The position numbers and the translations under genes were made by a program. The notes beneath the pieces were generated by a model, which had not been told where the DNA came from, ran no database searches, and worked only from the letters and a program-made list of their open reading frames with translations. A stretch of 64,000 nt of DNA from Botryotinia globosa. Lineage: Eukaryota; Ascomycota; Leotiomycetes; Helotiales; Sclerotiniaceae. This document shows positions 23,401 through 35,935 of the stretch, one piece after another (position 1 is the stretch's first letter; the number at the start of each line of letters is the position of its first letter). The stretch spans positions 1,605,501-1,669,500 of the forward strand of contig RCSZ01000013.1 of the NCBI GenBank assembly GCA_014898425.1. The letters are read 5' to 3'.

Positions 23401-25344
23401 GTGTACACCCAACAGAATGGCACGATTCAATAGTCTACAAACCAAACTAAGAAACCTTAAAATTTGATTTCTACCTGTAGTGAATACGTCTTCCATCCTC
23501 CCCTCCAAAATCCCCTTCCTCTTCGCCACAAGAGAAATATAAAGGGTCTTGAATTGCAGATACATACTTGGTCCCTCATTCTCAAGATTTTTGCTACTTT
23601 GACATCATTCTCGATGCTACTATCAAAGAATGAGGTGGGAGCAAGATTCCGCAAGGACGACTGATGCATCGAATTTCCAATAAGATCTGGGAACAAGTGA
23701 GATTAGAAGTTATGAGACATCCTACTATGCGTTTTCTAGTGATAGTCGTCTGATTCTTATCGCCGCCAATTGAAAATTTAGTTGTTGATGCTTGAACCAA
23801 TGTTGCTACCAGGTAATTTAAGTACTGTCGATAGTTAACTGTCCGTTTTCTTCAAAATTGTAGATCATCAAAACCTAGACAAATTTGTTCTACTATAGCA
23901 AGATTGAGAAAACAGAAAGGAAGAGGCAAACTAACTAGGGACCCTCTCAAATCTTCATCTATCTGTGAATATGTAGTTGAATTCTCCTTGACTGGGTTCC
24001 TGGATGGAGATGTTTATATGTAGATTAGAGGAAGAAAATGATAACTCCGCTCAGAGATTCAATGAGCGAGAGAAGAAGTGGATTTGGAAATGGGTAGAGA
24101 GATTGAGGGGATTGTATGAGTCCCCATTGACATATTCAATATACCACTCAAGAAACCAATGCAAGCTACCCAATACGACCAAATATCCTCACAAGACGTA
24201 TATAAGAACATTTGACCTCAGTGTATATGTCTTCTCAACAACTGTTTCACACCGAGGCTGGGGAATCAGCGAGGCAAACTGTAATAATGAAACAATCCTA
24301 TCTTCATGCGGTTGAGTATGGATGAATATGATATTATCGTGCATTGCGCGTTTCTGAGTAAGGAAAAGCGATGAGAACTGTCTTTTTGTTGTCCAACATA
24401 TTCAGAGAGAATGGATTCGACAATAACTTCGTAATCCATACCACGACAACGACAATAAGAAATATCAGAGACAAAAATTCAACAATAATGAAATAGCAAT
24501 AGAAGATAACGAAAAAAGCAGACTCAAGCCCAAACCCAAACCCCATTCAAAACACCTTTAAAAAATCCCCAAAAATCACGCTCGAACCTGTTAGATAGGA
24601 CCGCAATTGTCAGAACGAGCACCATACTCCATAGCTTTGATATAGTTTTGTTTCTTGCTGACAAGATGAAGAGCTCGACTTAATTCTGTAGAGGCTTTAT
24701 ATACCTACCTAGGCATGTGACTCTGGGGAAATAATTCAGCTACCTGGTGTGTGGAGAGAATATGAGCGCAGAAAGAAAAAGCTGATGCTAACTATGATAC
24801 AGGTAATATATCAGAAGTATGTTAGAAGGAAGAGCGCGTGGTTTTTGTATATAAATGAACTATATAACATCGGATGCGGAAAATGAAATATAATAAAGCT
24901 AATCACTAATAAGTGTCAGAGACTCCTGAAAATTTGATTCAAAGTTTGACTTGTTGAATATCGAAGATTGGACAATATGCATATTTCAAGTGTTGCTTTC
25001 ATCTTATTCCTGTGAAGGCTGGAGTGGTGCAGCGTTGTGGTAAAGAAAATTTGAGGGATTGAGATAGTTGATGGATAGAGGTTCACAAGGGCAATGAGGT
25101 AGCGCGAAGGCTCGAGATTGTGTTCATTCACGCCTTGGTGCTCTCAGATATTCTATGGGCTTGATAACCAAATGATAGGATCGATCACTTCCCTAGTAAC
25201 CTTATATCCCCTTTGTGAGCGATCACTTGTGCGATTCAAAACAGAACTTGAAGCCAGGGGTGTTGCACATGATGATTTTGTGTTACATGCTATATTTACA
25301 CATGATTTATATCGTCTTATACACTTTGTTGTGAAAGATCGAAT
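20432..25344. other. Gene-poor interval, nothing supportable
   Basis: Ordinary to slightly AT-rich sequence. The open frames (for example 20995-21282 and 24004-24315, both +) are about 100 codons or shorter and show no domain. I see no tRNA. The right end holds the 3' flank of the uL5m gene. Confidence 0.4.
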
Positions 25345-26572
25345 TTAATCAACTAACTTTCCGTAGAAAGGAACACCCATAGCGCTAAGCAAAAGTCTGG
25401 CATGACGATCGGATGTTGCGGTGGTTTTGACTGTAACGTGGAATCCAGGAATCAACCTAGGGGGATACATCTAAAATATTATGTTAGCTTTTGATTGTGC
25501 ATGCGAATCATCAATGTAAAACTTACATCATAGTTGACCTGAACTTCCGGGAATAAAATAGTTCCTTCTCTATTAAAACCAAATGACAAGTTTCCACTCC
25601 CATCTCCAGTTGAGCCTTTCTATATTAGCATTCCTTCCGTCACATATCTACCGAAGAAACTCACCCTTTACACCTTGCCAATCCTTGATTTTTGGGAAAA
25701 CCACATTGATACACTTGTCAAGGAACTCCAATGCATCGTTATTTCTCATAGTACAAGTTAAAGAAACTGGCATGCCCTTTCGAATACCGAATTGTGCAAC
25801 GTTATGTGTTGATTTGTGAATTTCTGGTCTTACACCCGTAATTGATTGTAGTAAAATGCCGGCGACATGCATGTATGCGGAATCTCCAAGCGCACCCTTA
25901 ACCATCGAATGAACAGTGACTTCTTCGATCTTAGGAATGTTGCGCCAAGTAATATCTTGTTCGATGAGACGTAAAACGTCTCCACCACGAGGACCTCTCT
26001 TTGGTCTGCCTTTATGATATGGTGATGAATCGTCCCATGTTCTTAAACGATCGGTTTTGGGAATTGCGACGGTTCCAGGTGGTTTATGAACGTATGCCAT
26101 GGCCATGATGTCGTGGGAGATTGTTGATTTGTAGGTTTGTTCGAGACGGTTGGGACCGAATGGGCCAGGAACGAATTCTCGAGAGGAAGGATCTGATTTT
26201 GGTGGAGGTTGATGAGGATGGAGAGGACCTCGATAATATCTCGGTGATCGAAATTGGTATCTATAAAAGGTATAAGCATTGCCCCTCTCTGACTTGGGAT
26301 CTGTCGCAGTCATACCGACTGGGAGGAAGTTCTCTCTTCCGCCCCTGTGCCCTTTTTACAGGGTCATAGGTCTCAATGACTTCAATTGGGACGGATGTCG
26401 AAGCAAATGAAGATTGCGATTCGAGGTCCTGGAAATCTTCCGGACTCTCTTTTGCGGCAACCGCTTCACCAGATGCATATCTGCGACAATTCCTCCCTAT
26501 CGATATTGTTGTTGATCTTATTTCCCTCCTCGAGAATCGACATAAAGTCGAGGGTAATTCTCGCAAAGCCAT
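25345..26572 (-). CDS. MRPL7: Mitochondrial large-subunit ribosomal protein uL5 (MRPL7)
   Basis: uL5 binds 5S-like or central protuberance elements of the large subunit; this one is the mitochondrial form. The exons on the minus strand are 26572-26316, 26260-25665, 25615-25527 and 25470-25345. The sum is 1068 nt, giving 355 aa, with all phases closed and introns of 55, 49 and 56 nt. The N-terminus (ATG at 26572, MALRELPSTLCRFSRR) is basic and lacks acid residues after position 5, fitting a mitochondrial presequence. Family landmarks are NIPKIEEVTVHSMVKGALGD in the middle, the ITGVRPEI and GIRKGMPVSLTCTMR segments, and the C-terminal FNREGTILFPE and PGFHVTVKTTATSD blocks. Length suits fungal MRPL7. 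The ATG is preferred over upstream TTG codons. It shares a promoter region with the divergent protease gene. Confidence 0.9.
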
Positions 26573-27382
26573 GTCGTTTGGGTGTATCAAGGGATATTTT
26601 GATCGACCCTCCCAACGACAATATCAAAAAATATCTCGAGAAGTGCCTTATTTTTCCGTATCAGGCCACAAGATCTCCAAAGTAAATCTTGCTTATCTAA
26701 GACAATTTTGAATTATATCCCAGAGGGAACAAGCCGGTGCGCATGTTGATTGATTGGTTGATGGATCTTTGAATAGTCCGTAATTAGTTCCCAAACCCCA
26801 TGCACGTGTCATGCAGCAAGGATTATAGCATTATCATTTATCGTCCAACCCTTATCAAAAAAAAGTTCGGAGAAAGTTCCATTCTGCACCGAGGGAAGGA
26901 TCACCAAGATTCTACGCAGTACGAGCCAGCGAACTACAACAGGTGTGGAGTCGAGATTACCTAGTAGGCAGGTACTAGGTAGGTAGTGTAGTGGTAACCA
27001 CTCGATGCAAATGAAGAAACAACAACTCCAACAACTACAACAACTACAACCATAACCATAACCATAACCACAACAACACCCGCTTTTGCTTCAAACTTCC
27101 TCTACATACACTCAAAATATCATACACAAAACAGTCACAGACGCCTCGGACTCATCTGCGAAAGGTCCAAAAAGCAATCAATCACTCATTCACTTCGTCT
27201 TCGGAATATGGAGTATACCAATCCCTCCCAACGTTGAATCGTACCCCATTTCTACTCGTACACAATTCGAATCAACAATCAAAACTCAGGATCCTATTAT
27301 TCCAATCATTTGACCGATCTCTTGACAACAATAATATTCACAAACGGGCCTCGGAGGAAGCGTTACGAATACATCCTTCATC
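26573..27382. promoter_or_regulatory. Divergent promoter region between uL5m and USP genes
   Basis: 810 bp separates the two start codons. It includes CACGTG (about 26803-26808), a TAGGTAGG-rich stretch and CAAC/CATAAC short repeats (about 27020-27075) just upstream of the USP gene. Factor binding is not demonstrated. Confidence 0.4.
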
Positions 27383-30143
27383 ATGAATAAATTTGGCGGC
27401 CGAAAGGATAAGGATAAGGATAAGGAGACTTCACACAAACGAGACAAATCAAGAGACAACAAGTCGACGGAGAAATCTACAGAGAAGAAGGTAATGCGCC
27501 TGCGACATCCATATCTCCTTACTTGATCTCCCTGGCATTCGGGGCGGGGAAGGTTGGCAGTTACTCATAAAGCGTCCTTCTTCGTGGCGCATTTTCGATG
27601 CCGTGATGACACGACGATACAATCTTAAATTCACCATGACTAACTTGTTGTTCTTGTTCATCCTAGAGTCGATCAGTTTCTGATATTTTTACCTCCTTGT
27701 TTGTTCATATCAGAAATTCGAAGTCGGAGAAGGAACAAGATGAAGATCAGGAAAAGGTTGGACTAGTTCACAGTTGACTACTCGGATAGCTTTGCTAACA
27801 GAACAATAGATTTCTCGGATCAGAAGCTTATTGGAATCCGATGGACACAATGATGTTAAAGATGATCAAATTATGTTTTGTCTGAATTCAATTTATGCCA
27901 ATGGAAATGTCGAGAAAGCACATCAAATCTTGCTAGTGTTCCATAACTCGCTCTCCGGGGTGATATATCCATATGATCCAAAAATAACAATGCTCGGAGC
28001 ACAGAATTCTCGTGGAGTTACCTGTTGGCTGGATTCCTTTCTCGCTTCATTGTTCACAGTCCCTACTCAATTTCAAGAACTACTCAACAATTTCTACGAA
28101 GATCCTCTTAAACAAAACCTGATCCAATTAATTCGATTATGGGTAAACCTTATGAGATCGGGCATTTTGATTGAAGTTAACATTGTTAGTTTTGCCTTCC
28201 ATATACTTTATTGACTTACTAATTCCAAGCAGACCGAACGCATCCTGGATAGTTTGATCGAATGTGGCTGGGACGACTTGGATAAACGCAAAGAGCAAGA
28301 CCCGACTGAGGCACACATGAAGATTGGAGATATTCTCGATTGGCCAATGCTTGACTTGAGAGTCGATTATGAACATGGTGGTATCCGCGAAAAGGATGAT
28401 CATAGAACCTCGAAGGAGCGAACGCTTCCAATCTCCATTTCAACCGATCATGAGGGGCCAGGTCGTTTGCGGCTCGAAGAATGTATAGAACGGTCCTTGT
28501 TGTCTTTAGTCAAGATTCAGAGACGCGTCGAACCCGACGATGACGAAAAACCAGTCCCAGAACACGTGGAGACCACAGAAGCCGAACCTAATACTGATAA
28601 AAAGCCAACTTCGGAACATGTCGAGAACACAGAAGCTGAATCGAACACTGTATCTCCAAGCCACATGGAGACGAATGGCCAATCATCATCCCAAAATCAT
28701 CTCACTCGGGAGGTCACACATGATGGAGGGTCATTAAATCGTACGACGAGTCGCATGTCTACTCGTAAAGAAAGAGAAGTCGACGCGTTCATATTATCTA
28801 AGCTGATTCGTCCGTCTAGTAGTTGGTCTCCTATTTCTTGCCATTTAAATTCAAATATTGCTCCACTTAAGACTGTACCTGTACTAATTGGTGATATAGT
28901 TTGGTTTTCCAAACCCGTTCCTCCAAACAATCGAGAATTTGTTGAACGGATCAAACAAACCCATCATCCAATGCTAGGATTTGATCTGAAAAGATATCAC
29001 AATGTTGAGGGACCAGACGGCAAAGAAATTCTGAAAAAGAATAACACCCATGTTGATATCCCAAAGAAAATGAAACTACCACCACACTTGGTCCACGAGT
29101 ATGAAGGATCAAACGAGATAGCAATCTCGGATTGTTTCGAGCTGGTACTTCGATCAATGATTTGCCACGAAGGATCACTCGAAAGTGGCCATTATAGATC
29201 GCTAATTCGCTTAGATGTGCAGACTAATGGTGACTTGGACTCTGTACAACCGAAAGATGGTCAACATCCACCAGCTTATGTTGATGACTGCTGGATAGTC
29301 CACGATGACATTGCAAGGGGGGGACGAGTAGCCAAGGTAGACATTGATGCAGCTCTGAAGCAGGACAGCAAATACGGAATGCCGGTCACTCTGTGGTATG
29401 AATTTGTTCCTATACTAGCGAACCTTTCCCCAGAAGATTTGGCAAGATTTTCTGAAAACACGACACCTCCATCGTACACATATTCTTCTGTTCCAAGTAT
29501 AGATGTACAGATTTCCAAGGCCAGCCCAGATTTAAACAGTGGCAGCGGCGATGACGAAGGATATTTTACCCCGCCACCTAATGATCGTTCGAATTCTGTT
29601 GTCAGATTTTCATCCGAAATTGATCGATCCCGTAGAAGTCTTAATCTTCCTGATGATGATAGAAGAGGAAGCGTTGCGGCCACGGATGCGAGTAGCGTCA
29701 GCGTAGAAAAATCAGACAACGAATCAGCCCCTGCTACGCCAGGTGAGGAGCCGGTCAGTGCCAGAACTTCAAGAACATTTCGGAGGAGCAAGGCATCTCG
29801 AAGTCGACCACAAAGTTCCTCGAACGAAAAGTCAGAAAACCGCAGGTCCTACTTTAAAGACTTGATATCAAGGGCAAGCAAAGAGTCTCTACAAAAGCCA
29901 GATACGAGCAAAGAATCTATACCTGCTGTTCCTGCTCTTCCTGCTCTTCCTGCTCTGGGATTAGATGGTCCTGTTGATCCTAGTACTAATGGAGATCTCG
30001 CGAAACCTGCTGAAGCAGTTGGTGGAATATCCCGCAAAGGTAGTAAGAAGGGTAAGAGGCGAAGCAAGGAAACCACGGACGCGGATGCTAAAGATAAGGA
30101 CAAAAATTCGGATCACTCAGATAGGGTTTGTAATATTATGTGA
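27383..30143 (+). CDS. Ubiquitin-specific protease (USP/UCH) with C-terminal CaaX box
   Basis: Cysteine deubiquitinase that cleaves ubiquitin from proteins. Exons 27383-27490, 27667-27756, 27810-28184 and 28233-30143 give 827 aa with every junction in phase 0. The N-terminus is a Lys/Asp-rich charged tract. The Cys box is GAQNSRGVTCWLDSFLASLF (about 129-148), with nucleophile C138 (NSRGVTCW replaces the common NxGNTCY). GFDLKRYHN is the USP LxFDLKRF block. The His box has SGHY (H511), followed by WIVHDD (about 545-550) supplying the acidic residue. A disordered insert with two related PEHVExTEAE units separates the halves. The Ser/Arg/Lys-rich tail contains SKKGKRRSK and ends CNIM, a CaaX motif with Met last, predicting farnesylation. 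Substrates are unknown. A 176-nt first intron is longer than the rest. Confidence 0.85.
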
Positions 30144-31439
30144 AAGGAGTTGAGTAAAAGAATTCTCAAGGCGTCTGGATATACCGAGGAGGTTTTTATA
30201 ATTTTGGAGGAGACCTACATCATGGTCGATCCTCATACATTGGTAACGGCGTTTTAGAGGTACATTCTGATACCATTGATTATGGGTATGGTCAGGGTAT
30301 GTGGATATGGACATGGGCTTTGGTTTTAGAACGGGGTTACGGCCGTTATTAGCGAGGAAATGTAAGAGAGTTTGGCAGCCTGCCTTAGGATCCAATTCTT
30401 AAGAGGGTTGAATCGGATTATATCTATTCCAATCAGAGCATAGGTTAAAAGCACAATGTGCAAAAAAACTCAGGGCGTGGGAGATCATTATCAATGATCG
30501 AATCCATAGTGGGGAGAGCTATAGCGTGCTTATAAGTTCAACCTCGTTAAGGGAAAAGGGATTAGAGGCCAGGATGGGATTATAAATAGAGAGGACAGGG
30601 TTGGGTATAGAGCTTTGGGGCTGGTCATAATAGAAATGAGGTAGCATTACACATAAATAGCGTTTTCGAAAACATTTTCTGAGATTTATTTATAGGCATT
30701 AATAAGTGATGAGTGATTGGTATTGTGATCTTTTGGGTTGGAATAATAAGACGGCCTCATATGTTAGATTATTACATGAGATGAGACTTCCACCAGTGGG
30801 TGCATGGATTGACATAGCACTTCCTCCCAACTTTCGAAATTTCCAATAAATTCGTTCTTCAATTACTTCATATCACAACTTACAATTTGATGGTTTCAAA
30901 TCTAGTAAATGAATATACTAATTCGATACATCGAGAGATATTCACGAGGCCATTTTTGTAGTGTCCTGTCAATACATACATACACCCACTGGTGTTCTTA
31001 ATAGTGAAGTGTTTCATCGAATATATACTGAATATATACTCTGTGGCTGGTGAAGTATCGCGGGTTTTGGATAATGATGATGGTATTTTCAGGGCGTGTG
31101 GAGATGGATGGGTATGGATGGGTATGGAGAGTTTCCCTTCCCTAACATACAGGATTTAAAACACGGTTTATAACTGGAAGCTGATTGGTCGAGAAAAAGT
31201 ACGGATGCTTTGTGTGGTGAATATTAAAGGTTAGAAAATAGGTTAGATATTATTAATAGATATAATGATTATAAATAATATATGAAATATAATTGATTAA
31301 TATCTTTATATTTTTTGAATTGATAGTTTTCAAATAATATTATTTTTATATTAAGGAAAAAAGTTGTTATTAATATATCAATTATTTAATTGATTTTGTA
31401 ATAAAAAATTTGATGAAAAGTTATTAATATATTTCTGAT
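30144..31439. other. Intergenic, no gene seen
   Basis: 3' flank of the protease gene followed by increasingly AT-rich sequence. No recognisable frame. Confidence 0.5.
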
Positions 31440-31499
31440 TGATTTAGATTTGATTAGTAATAAGAGAGATAAGAGAAGAGATTAGAAAGAAAAGAGAAG

Positions 31500-31825
31500 G
31501 GATTAGATTTATTAGATTTATTAGATTTATTAGATTTATTAGATTTATTAGATTTATTAGATTTATTAGATTTATTAGATTTATTAGATTTATTAGATTT
31601 ATTAGATTTATTAGATTTATTAGATTTATTAGATTTATTAGATTTATTAGATTTATTAGATTTATTAGATTTATTAGATTATTAGATTTATTAGATTTAT
31701 TAGATTTATTAGTTTTAGATTTATTAGATTTATTAGATTTATTAGCTTTCTTAGATTTCTTAGATTTCTTAGATTTCGCTTTCTTCCGATTTATTAGCTT
31801 TCAGAGAAAAAAGAATTAAAAAGAG

Positions 31826-31860
<35 letters not shown>

Positions 31861-32010
31861 AATAGAAAAAAATAAAAGAAAAGAATCAAGAAAAGAAGAA
31901 TTTAAAAAAATAATTAAAAAGAAAAATAAAGAAAGAATTAGAAAAAGAATTAGAAAAGAATTAGAAAAAGAATTAGAAAAAGAATTAGAAAAAGAATTAG
32001 AAAAAGAATT
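31500..32010. repeat. 9-bp tandem repeat followed by poly-A and A/G-rich repeats
   Basis: Roughly 25 copies of the 9-mer TTAGATTTA run from about 31504 to 31745, decaying into TTAGATTTC units. A poly-A run (about 31828-31858) and a GAATTAGAAAAA 12-mer array (about 31936-32008) follow. Confidence 0.85.
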
Positions 32011-32167
32011 ATAAGGTTTTGAGGTTATTTATATCTTTAATATTTAGATAAGCGGAAAGCTAGAGGTAAGAAAAAAGAGTATGAGGAGAGGTATGATTAT
32101 TATTATTATATTATTATTAGGATGAGAGGAGGAGGAGGGAGGAGGAGTAGAGGAGAGGATTATGATC

Positions 32168-32290
32168 TTTCTTCTTCTTCTTCTTCTTCTTCTTCTTCTT
32201 CTTCTTCTTCTCTTCTTCTTCTTCTTCTTCTTCTATTCATTCTTCTTCTTCTTCTTCTTCTTCTTCTTCTTCTTCTTCTTCTTCTCTTCT

Positions 32291-32325
<35 letters not shown>

Positions 32326-32366
32326 CTTCTCTTCTTCTTCTTCTTCTTATTATTATTCTCTTATTA
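32168..32366. repeat. CTT trinucleotide microsatellite
   Basis: Long, slightly interrupted (CTT)n tract grading into TTA/ATT repeats. The long Ser or Leu or Phe reading frames across it are artefacts of the repeat. Confidence 0.95.
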
Positions 32367-32699
32367 TTATTATAGTGAATATACCCCATCTAGATTGGTG
32401 CATAGATTATCACCTCAAAAGCTTATAATCTCTGAATAGCTTCCAAAATTCATATTTAATAGAAATATAAAAATATTAATTTTATTTATTTTTAGAATTC
32501 TAAAAGCTATATAATATAGATATAAATATAGGTCCTAAGGGGTGTGAAAAATAATTATGGAGAGTGTTAACGAGCCCGTTGTTATTTTTAGTTTCGAAGG
32601 GCTGAAAAAAGCTTGTACAAGATAAGATGTGATTGAGAGTTTTGTGGAGATCTTATATGATGAATCATTTACTCTTTCGTCTTTTCGATCCTTTGGAAC

Positions 32700-33240
32700 C
32701 ACTATCTGGAAATTTTTGTTGCATATCGCGTTTTTCCCGTGTTTTCTCTTGATAGTATTGTTTAGCTTGGCAGTATTGTTAGTTGAATTCTCTTTCAATC
32801 TCTCTTTTCTACTGGATGAGAGTTCTTTTTTGGATGTTTGTTGCATATCGTGTTTTCCCGTGTCTTCTACTATCTTTGGTCCTTTTAACTCCTTTTAATC
32901 CACTGGACAGAGATTGTATTTGGAGAGTTTTGTTGCATATCGCGTTTTTCTCGTATTTTCTCTTAATAGTGGTTCCTCAACCTTGGTGTTACTATAAGTT
33001 GAATTCTCTTTCAATTTCTTATTTTCTATTTGATAGAAGTTATATTTTGAATGGTTGTTGCATATCGTGTTTTTCTCGTATCTTCCATTAATAGTATTTT
33101 CTGGGCTTTGTAATAATTTTTTGCTCTTCTCTTGTTTCAATCCCTTTATTGCCTTCAATCTCTGTTTTTCTATTGGGTGTTAATTGCATCTCAAAGGTTT
33201 TGTTGCACGTCTTATTTTTCCAGTGTCTTCCAATCGTGTT
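32700..33240. repeat. Degenerate ~125-bp repeat array A (TGTTGCATATCG core)
   Basis: Five copies of the core begin at 32717, 32839, 32931, 33056 and 33201. Most are followed by a T-rich CG(C/T)GTTTT and (C/T)CGT(A/G)TTTTCT segment and later by TTGAATTCTCTTTCAAT. Spacings are 122, 92, 125 and 145 bp. Confidence 0.75.
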
Positions 33241-34134
33241 CTCTATCTAAGCCTTGGCATTACCGAAGATAAAACTAATTTGCAGCTACGGTAAACCATC
33301 AGGTTTGGAAATAATTGCCAGCCCAGGTAGCAATAATGAGCTAGTGAATCAAGAAGTGGGGAATACATTATCCAGGTGAAGGTTAATAAAGTGAGGACTT
33401 GCTCAATTGAGTATCGTTGTCAGCGTTAAGTATGGAATTTGCGACTTTAATAGATGGGTATATAATCTTAGATTCATAGTGTTAACAATCACACACCCCT
33501 TCCACATCTATAAAACTGATTTCTTCATCGAAAACGAAAACCAAAGACATCAGGATGAAGTCATTAGATCATCGGTAATAATATTAAATTAGACAGTGTA
33601 TTTATTTCCGGGAATCTCGAAGTGGGAAAGTGATGTATAACGGGTTTCTGTAGATCAATTTTTGAGTTTCTCGCTAGTTTTCGCGAGAAGGAACTAACGA
33701 GAACTAGCGATGTATAGGGTGTGATGATCATTGCTTAATTGATGTGGAGCTTTGAGGTTTGTTATGATGGGTTTTGGAAACGTCATGGTTTATCGCGCTT
33801 GAATGTGGAATTTGAAGTTTTCTTTTTGGGAGGAAGCTGGATAGTGGGTGGGTGAAGAAAAATGGATTTTATTTGATGGACATAGTTACCATCGGACCAG
33901 CTATACCTCTAAAGGCTCTGGCGTCGTTATAATCATACATTATATGCCTATTCAAGCTAGCTCCTTCTTCTGGTGATGGAGGATAGTGGTTGTTTCTTGA
34001 TTCTTGACTAAAGGGAACTATTTCCAGATAACTTCGCAGATAAGCAATAATTGAATGGGGTCTGAGGCGGTACGCGGGATTGGCTGAATGTTTCTACGCG
34101 ACTTCGGCTTGAGTTTCCGATATTGTTTTTACAC

Positions 34135-34435
34135 TTTGAGACGGTGAAAACTTGGCGTCCTTGTATACTCCTTGGCTACCGGAGAATTCTCCGACGATAT
34201 GCAACATAAGGATGGGTCGGGAGGTTGGGGGTTCGTTATTGGCTGTGTGGAACTATCTACCATGATGTGTTTTCTCAATACCATGCTCATACTTGTAATG
34301 GTTGAAAAATTGGCTTTTGTATACTTCTTAGCCGGCGAAAAATCTCCGGCGATATGCAACATAAGAATGATTTGTGGGTTTATTTGTATGTTATTGGCTG
34401 TTTTAAATCGTTCTATCTTGTCTAATTTGCACTAT
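34135..34435. repeat. Two-copy direct repeat, ~156-bp period, core inverted
   Basis: TATACTCCTT and its partner TATACTTCTT lie 156 bp apart (34164 and 34320). They are followed in both copies by GGAGAAT-like or AAATCTCCGG segments, CGATATGCAACATAAG (34195 and 34350) and TTATTGGCTGT. CGATATGCAACA is the exact reverse complement of the core of array A. Confidence 0.7.
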
Positions 34436-35179
34436 CTGCTTCACAGGTTAAGTTATCAAGGATCTGGATCTCCATGAATAATCTAGAGTTCGAAAAGTTT
34501 GGGTATTGCTTTTGGGGCAAGAAATCGCGACGGTGACTGTGACTCGTGAGAAATCAGGGACGCTCAAGGGAAAAGATGGCAATGGAAGCTGCTTTGAGGT
34601 TCTATTTTGCCTAATAAAATCCTTTTCTTGTTTATATATAACACCTGAAATGATTATTTGGAGCAGATTGACTTTGGAAGTAAAAACATGAGCATCACAG
34701 AATAACATTCAAGATAGGATTCCATATCGTTCATTCATGTAATTGAACATCATAATGAACTACACTCTCTATCCTTGATTGAAAGACTATAACCGCTTCA
34801 ACAACCTTTGATGGTCTTCTCTCATATTGGTTCTGAATCACGAGATATATTGAAGTCATTTTTGTGCTGTGCGTCTTGGGTCGCAAGATTTAGATAGTTG
34901 AAGATGTGCAAGAATTGAAAATTAAAAATATCACACTTTCATGATTTATGTTATTCATTTAATTAGTTTTTGAGGTTTGTGAAGAAACAAAGGTCTGGTT
35001 TTGGAGTGTTATGAGTCTTATCGTATTGCAAGGAGGGTATTGCTGTCTCTGAACAGTGATAAGTAGTTCAAGCATGAATATATCACGAAAGAAAGAAACC
35101 CTAACACGAAAGTAGCTCAAACAAGAGAGCTTTCTTAGACAATGATGCAGAACTATCTACAAGTAGTTAGAAGAAGAGC

Positions 35180-35935
35180 AGCAATCAAAGTAATTCAACA
35201 TATTCCCCCAATCACATCTCATAGAGTATGATAGAGATGATAAAATGTTTTTGTTGCACATCTGAACTTCATGCATAATGACATAATTTATCATTAGAGA
35301 CATATCTTTAGCTTCAGTATTCTAGTGCTTCATGAAATTCTTCCAATAACATCTCATAGAAATATCAAAGTCCTTCTGTTGCAAATCTAAGCTTCATGCA
35401 TAATGACATAACTTACTGTTCGAGGTGTGACTTTAGCTTTACTATCTCAGTAGTCTTTATATCCCTCCTAGTAACGTATTATAGAAACACAATAGTCTCA
35501 TTGTTGCACATCTAATCTTCATGCACAATGACATATTTTATTATTTAAGAAACTTGTCATTTAAGATTTATCTTTAGCTTCAGTATTCTAATAGTTCAAA
35601 ACAGTCTTCCAATTATATACCAAAGAAGCACGAATTTGTCTTGTTGCACATCTAAGCTTCATGCACAATGATATAACTTATCATCAAGGTGTACTTTTAG
35701 CTTTGGTTATTCAGTAGTCTGTATAACTCACCCAGTAACATCCCATAGAAAGATAGAGTTCCTTTTGTTGCAAATCTAAGCTTCATGCACAATGAAATTA
35801 CTTTCATCTAAGACATATCTCCAGCTTTAGTATATAAACGGTCTATAACATCCCCCAATGATATCCCAGGGAGGCAGAAAGTTTATTTTGTTGCATATCT
35901 GAACTTCCAGCTTCCAAGGAGTTGTTTGGAAGGGG
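35180..35935. repeat. ~124-bp tandem repeat array B (TGTTGCAYATCT core)
   Basis: Six core copies start at 35252, 35377, 35502, 35642, 35766 and 35889 (spacings 125, 125, 140, 124, 123). Each of the first five continues CTTCATGCAYAATGA, then a TTTAGCTT or CAGCTTT segment, then CCAGTAACATC- or CCAATAACATC-like sequence and CATAGAA. The sixth is truncated. Confidence 0.85.

Noticed and set aside
32122..32439. Long frames rich in Ser, Leu or Phe on the plus strand
   Set aside because: They are translations of the CTT microsatellite and have no non-repeat domain.
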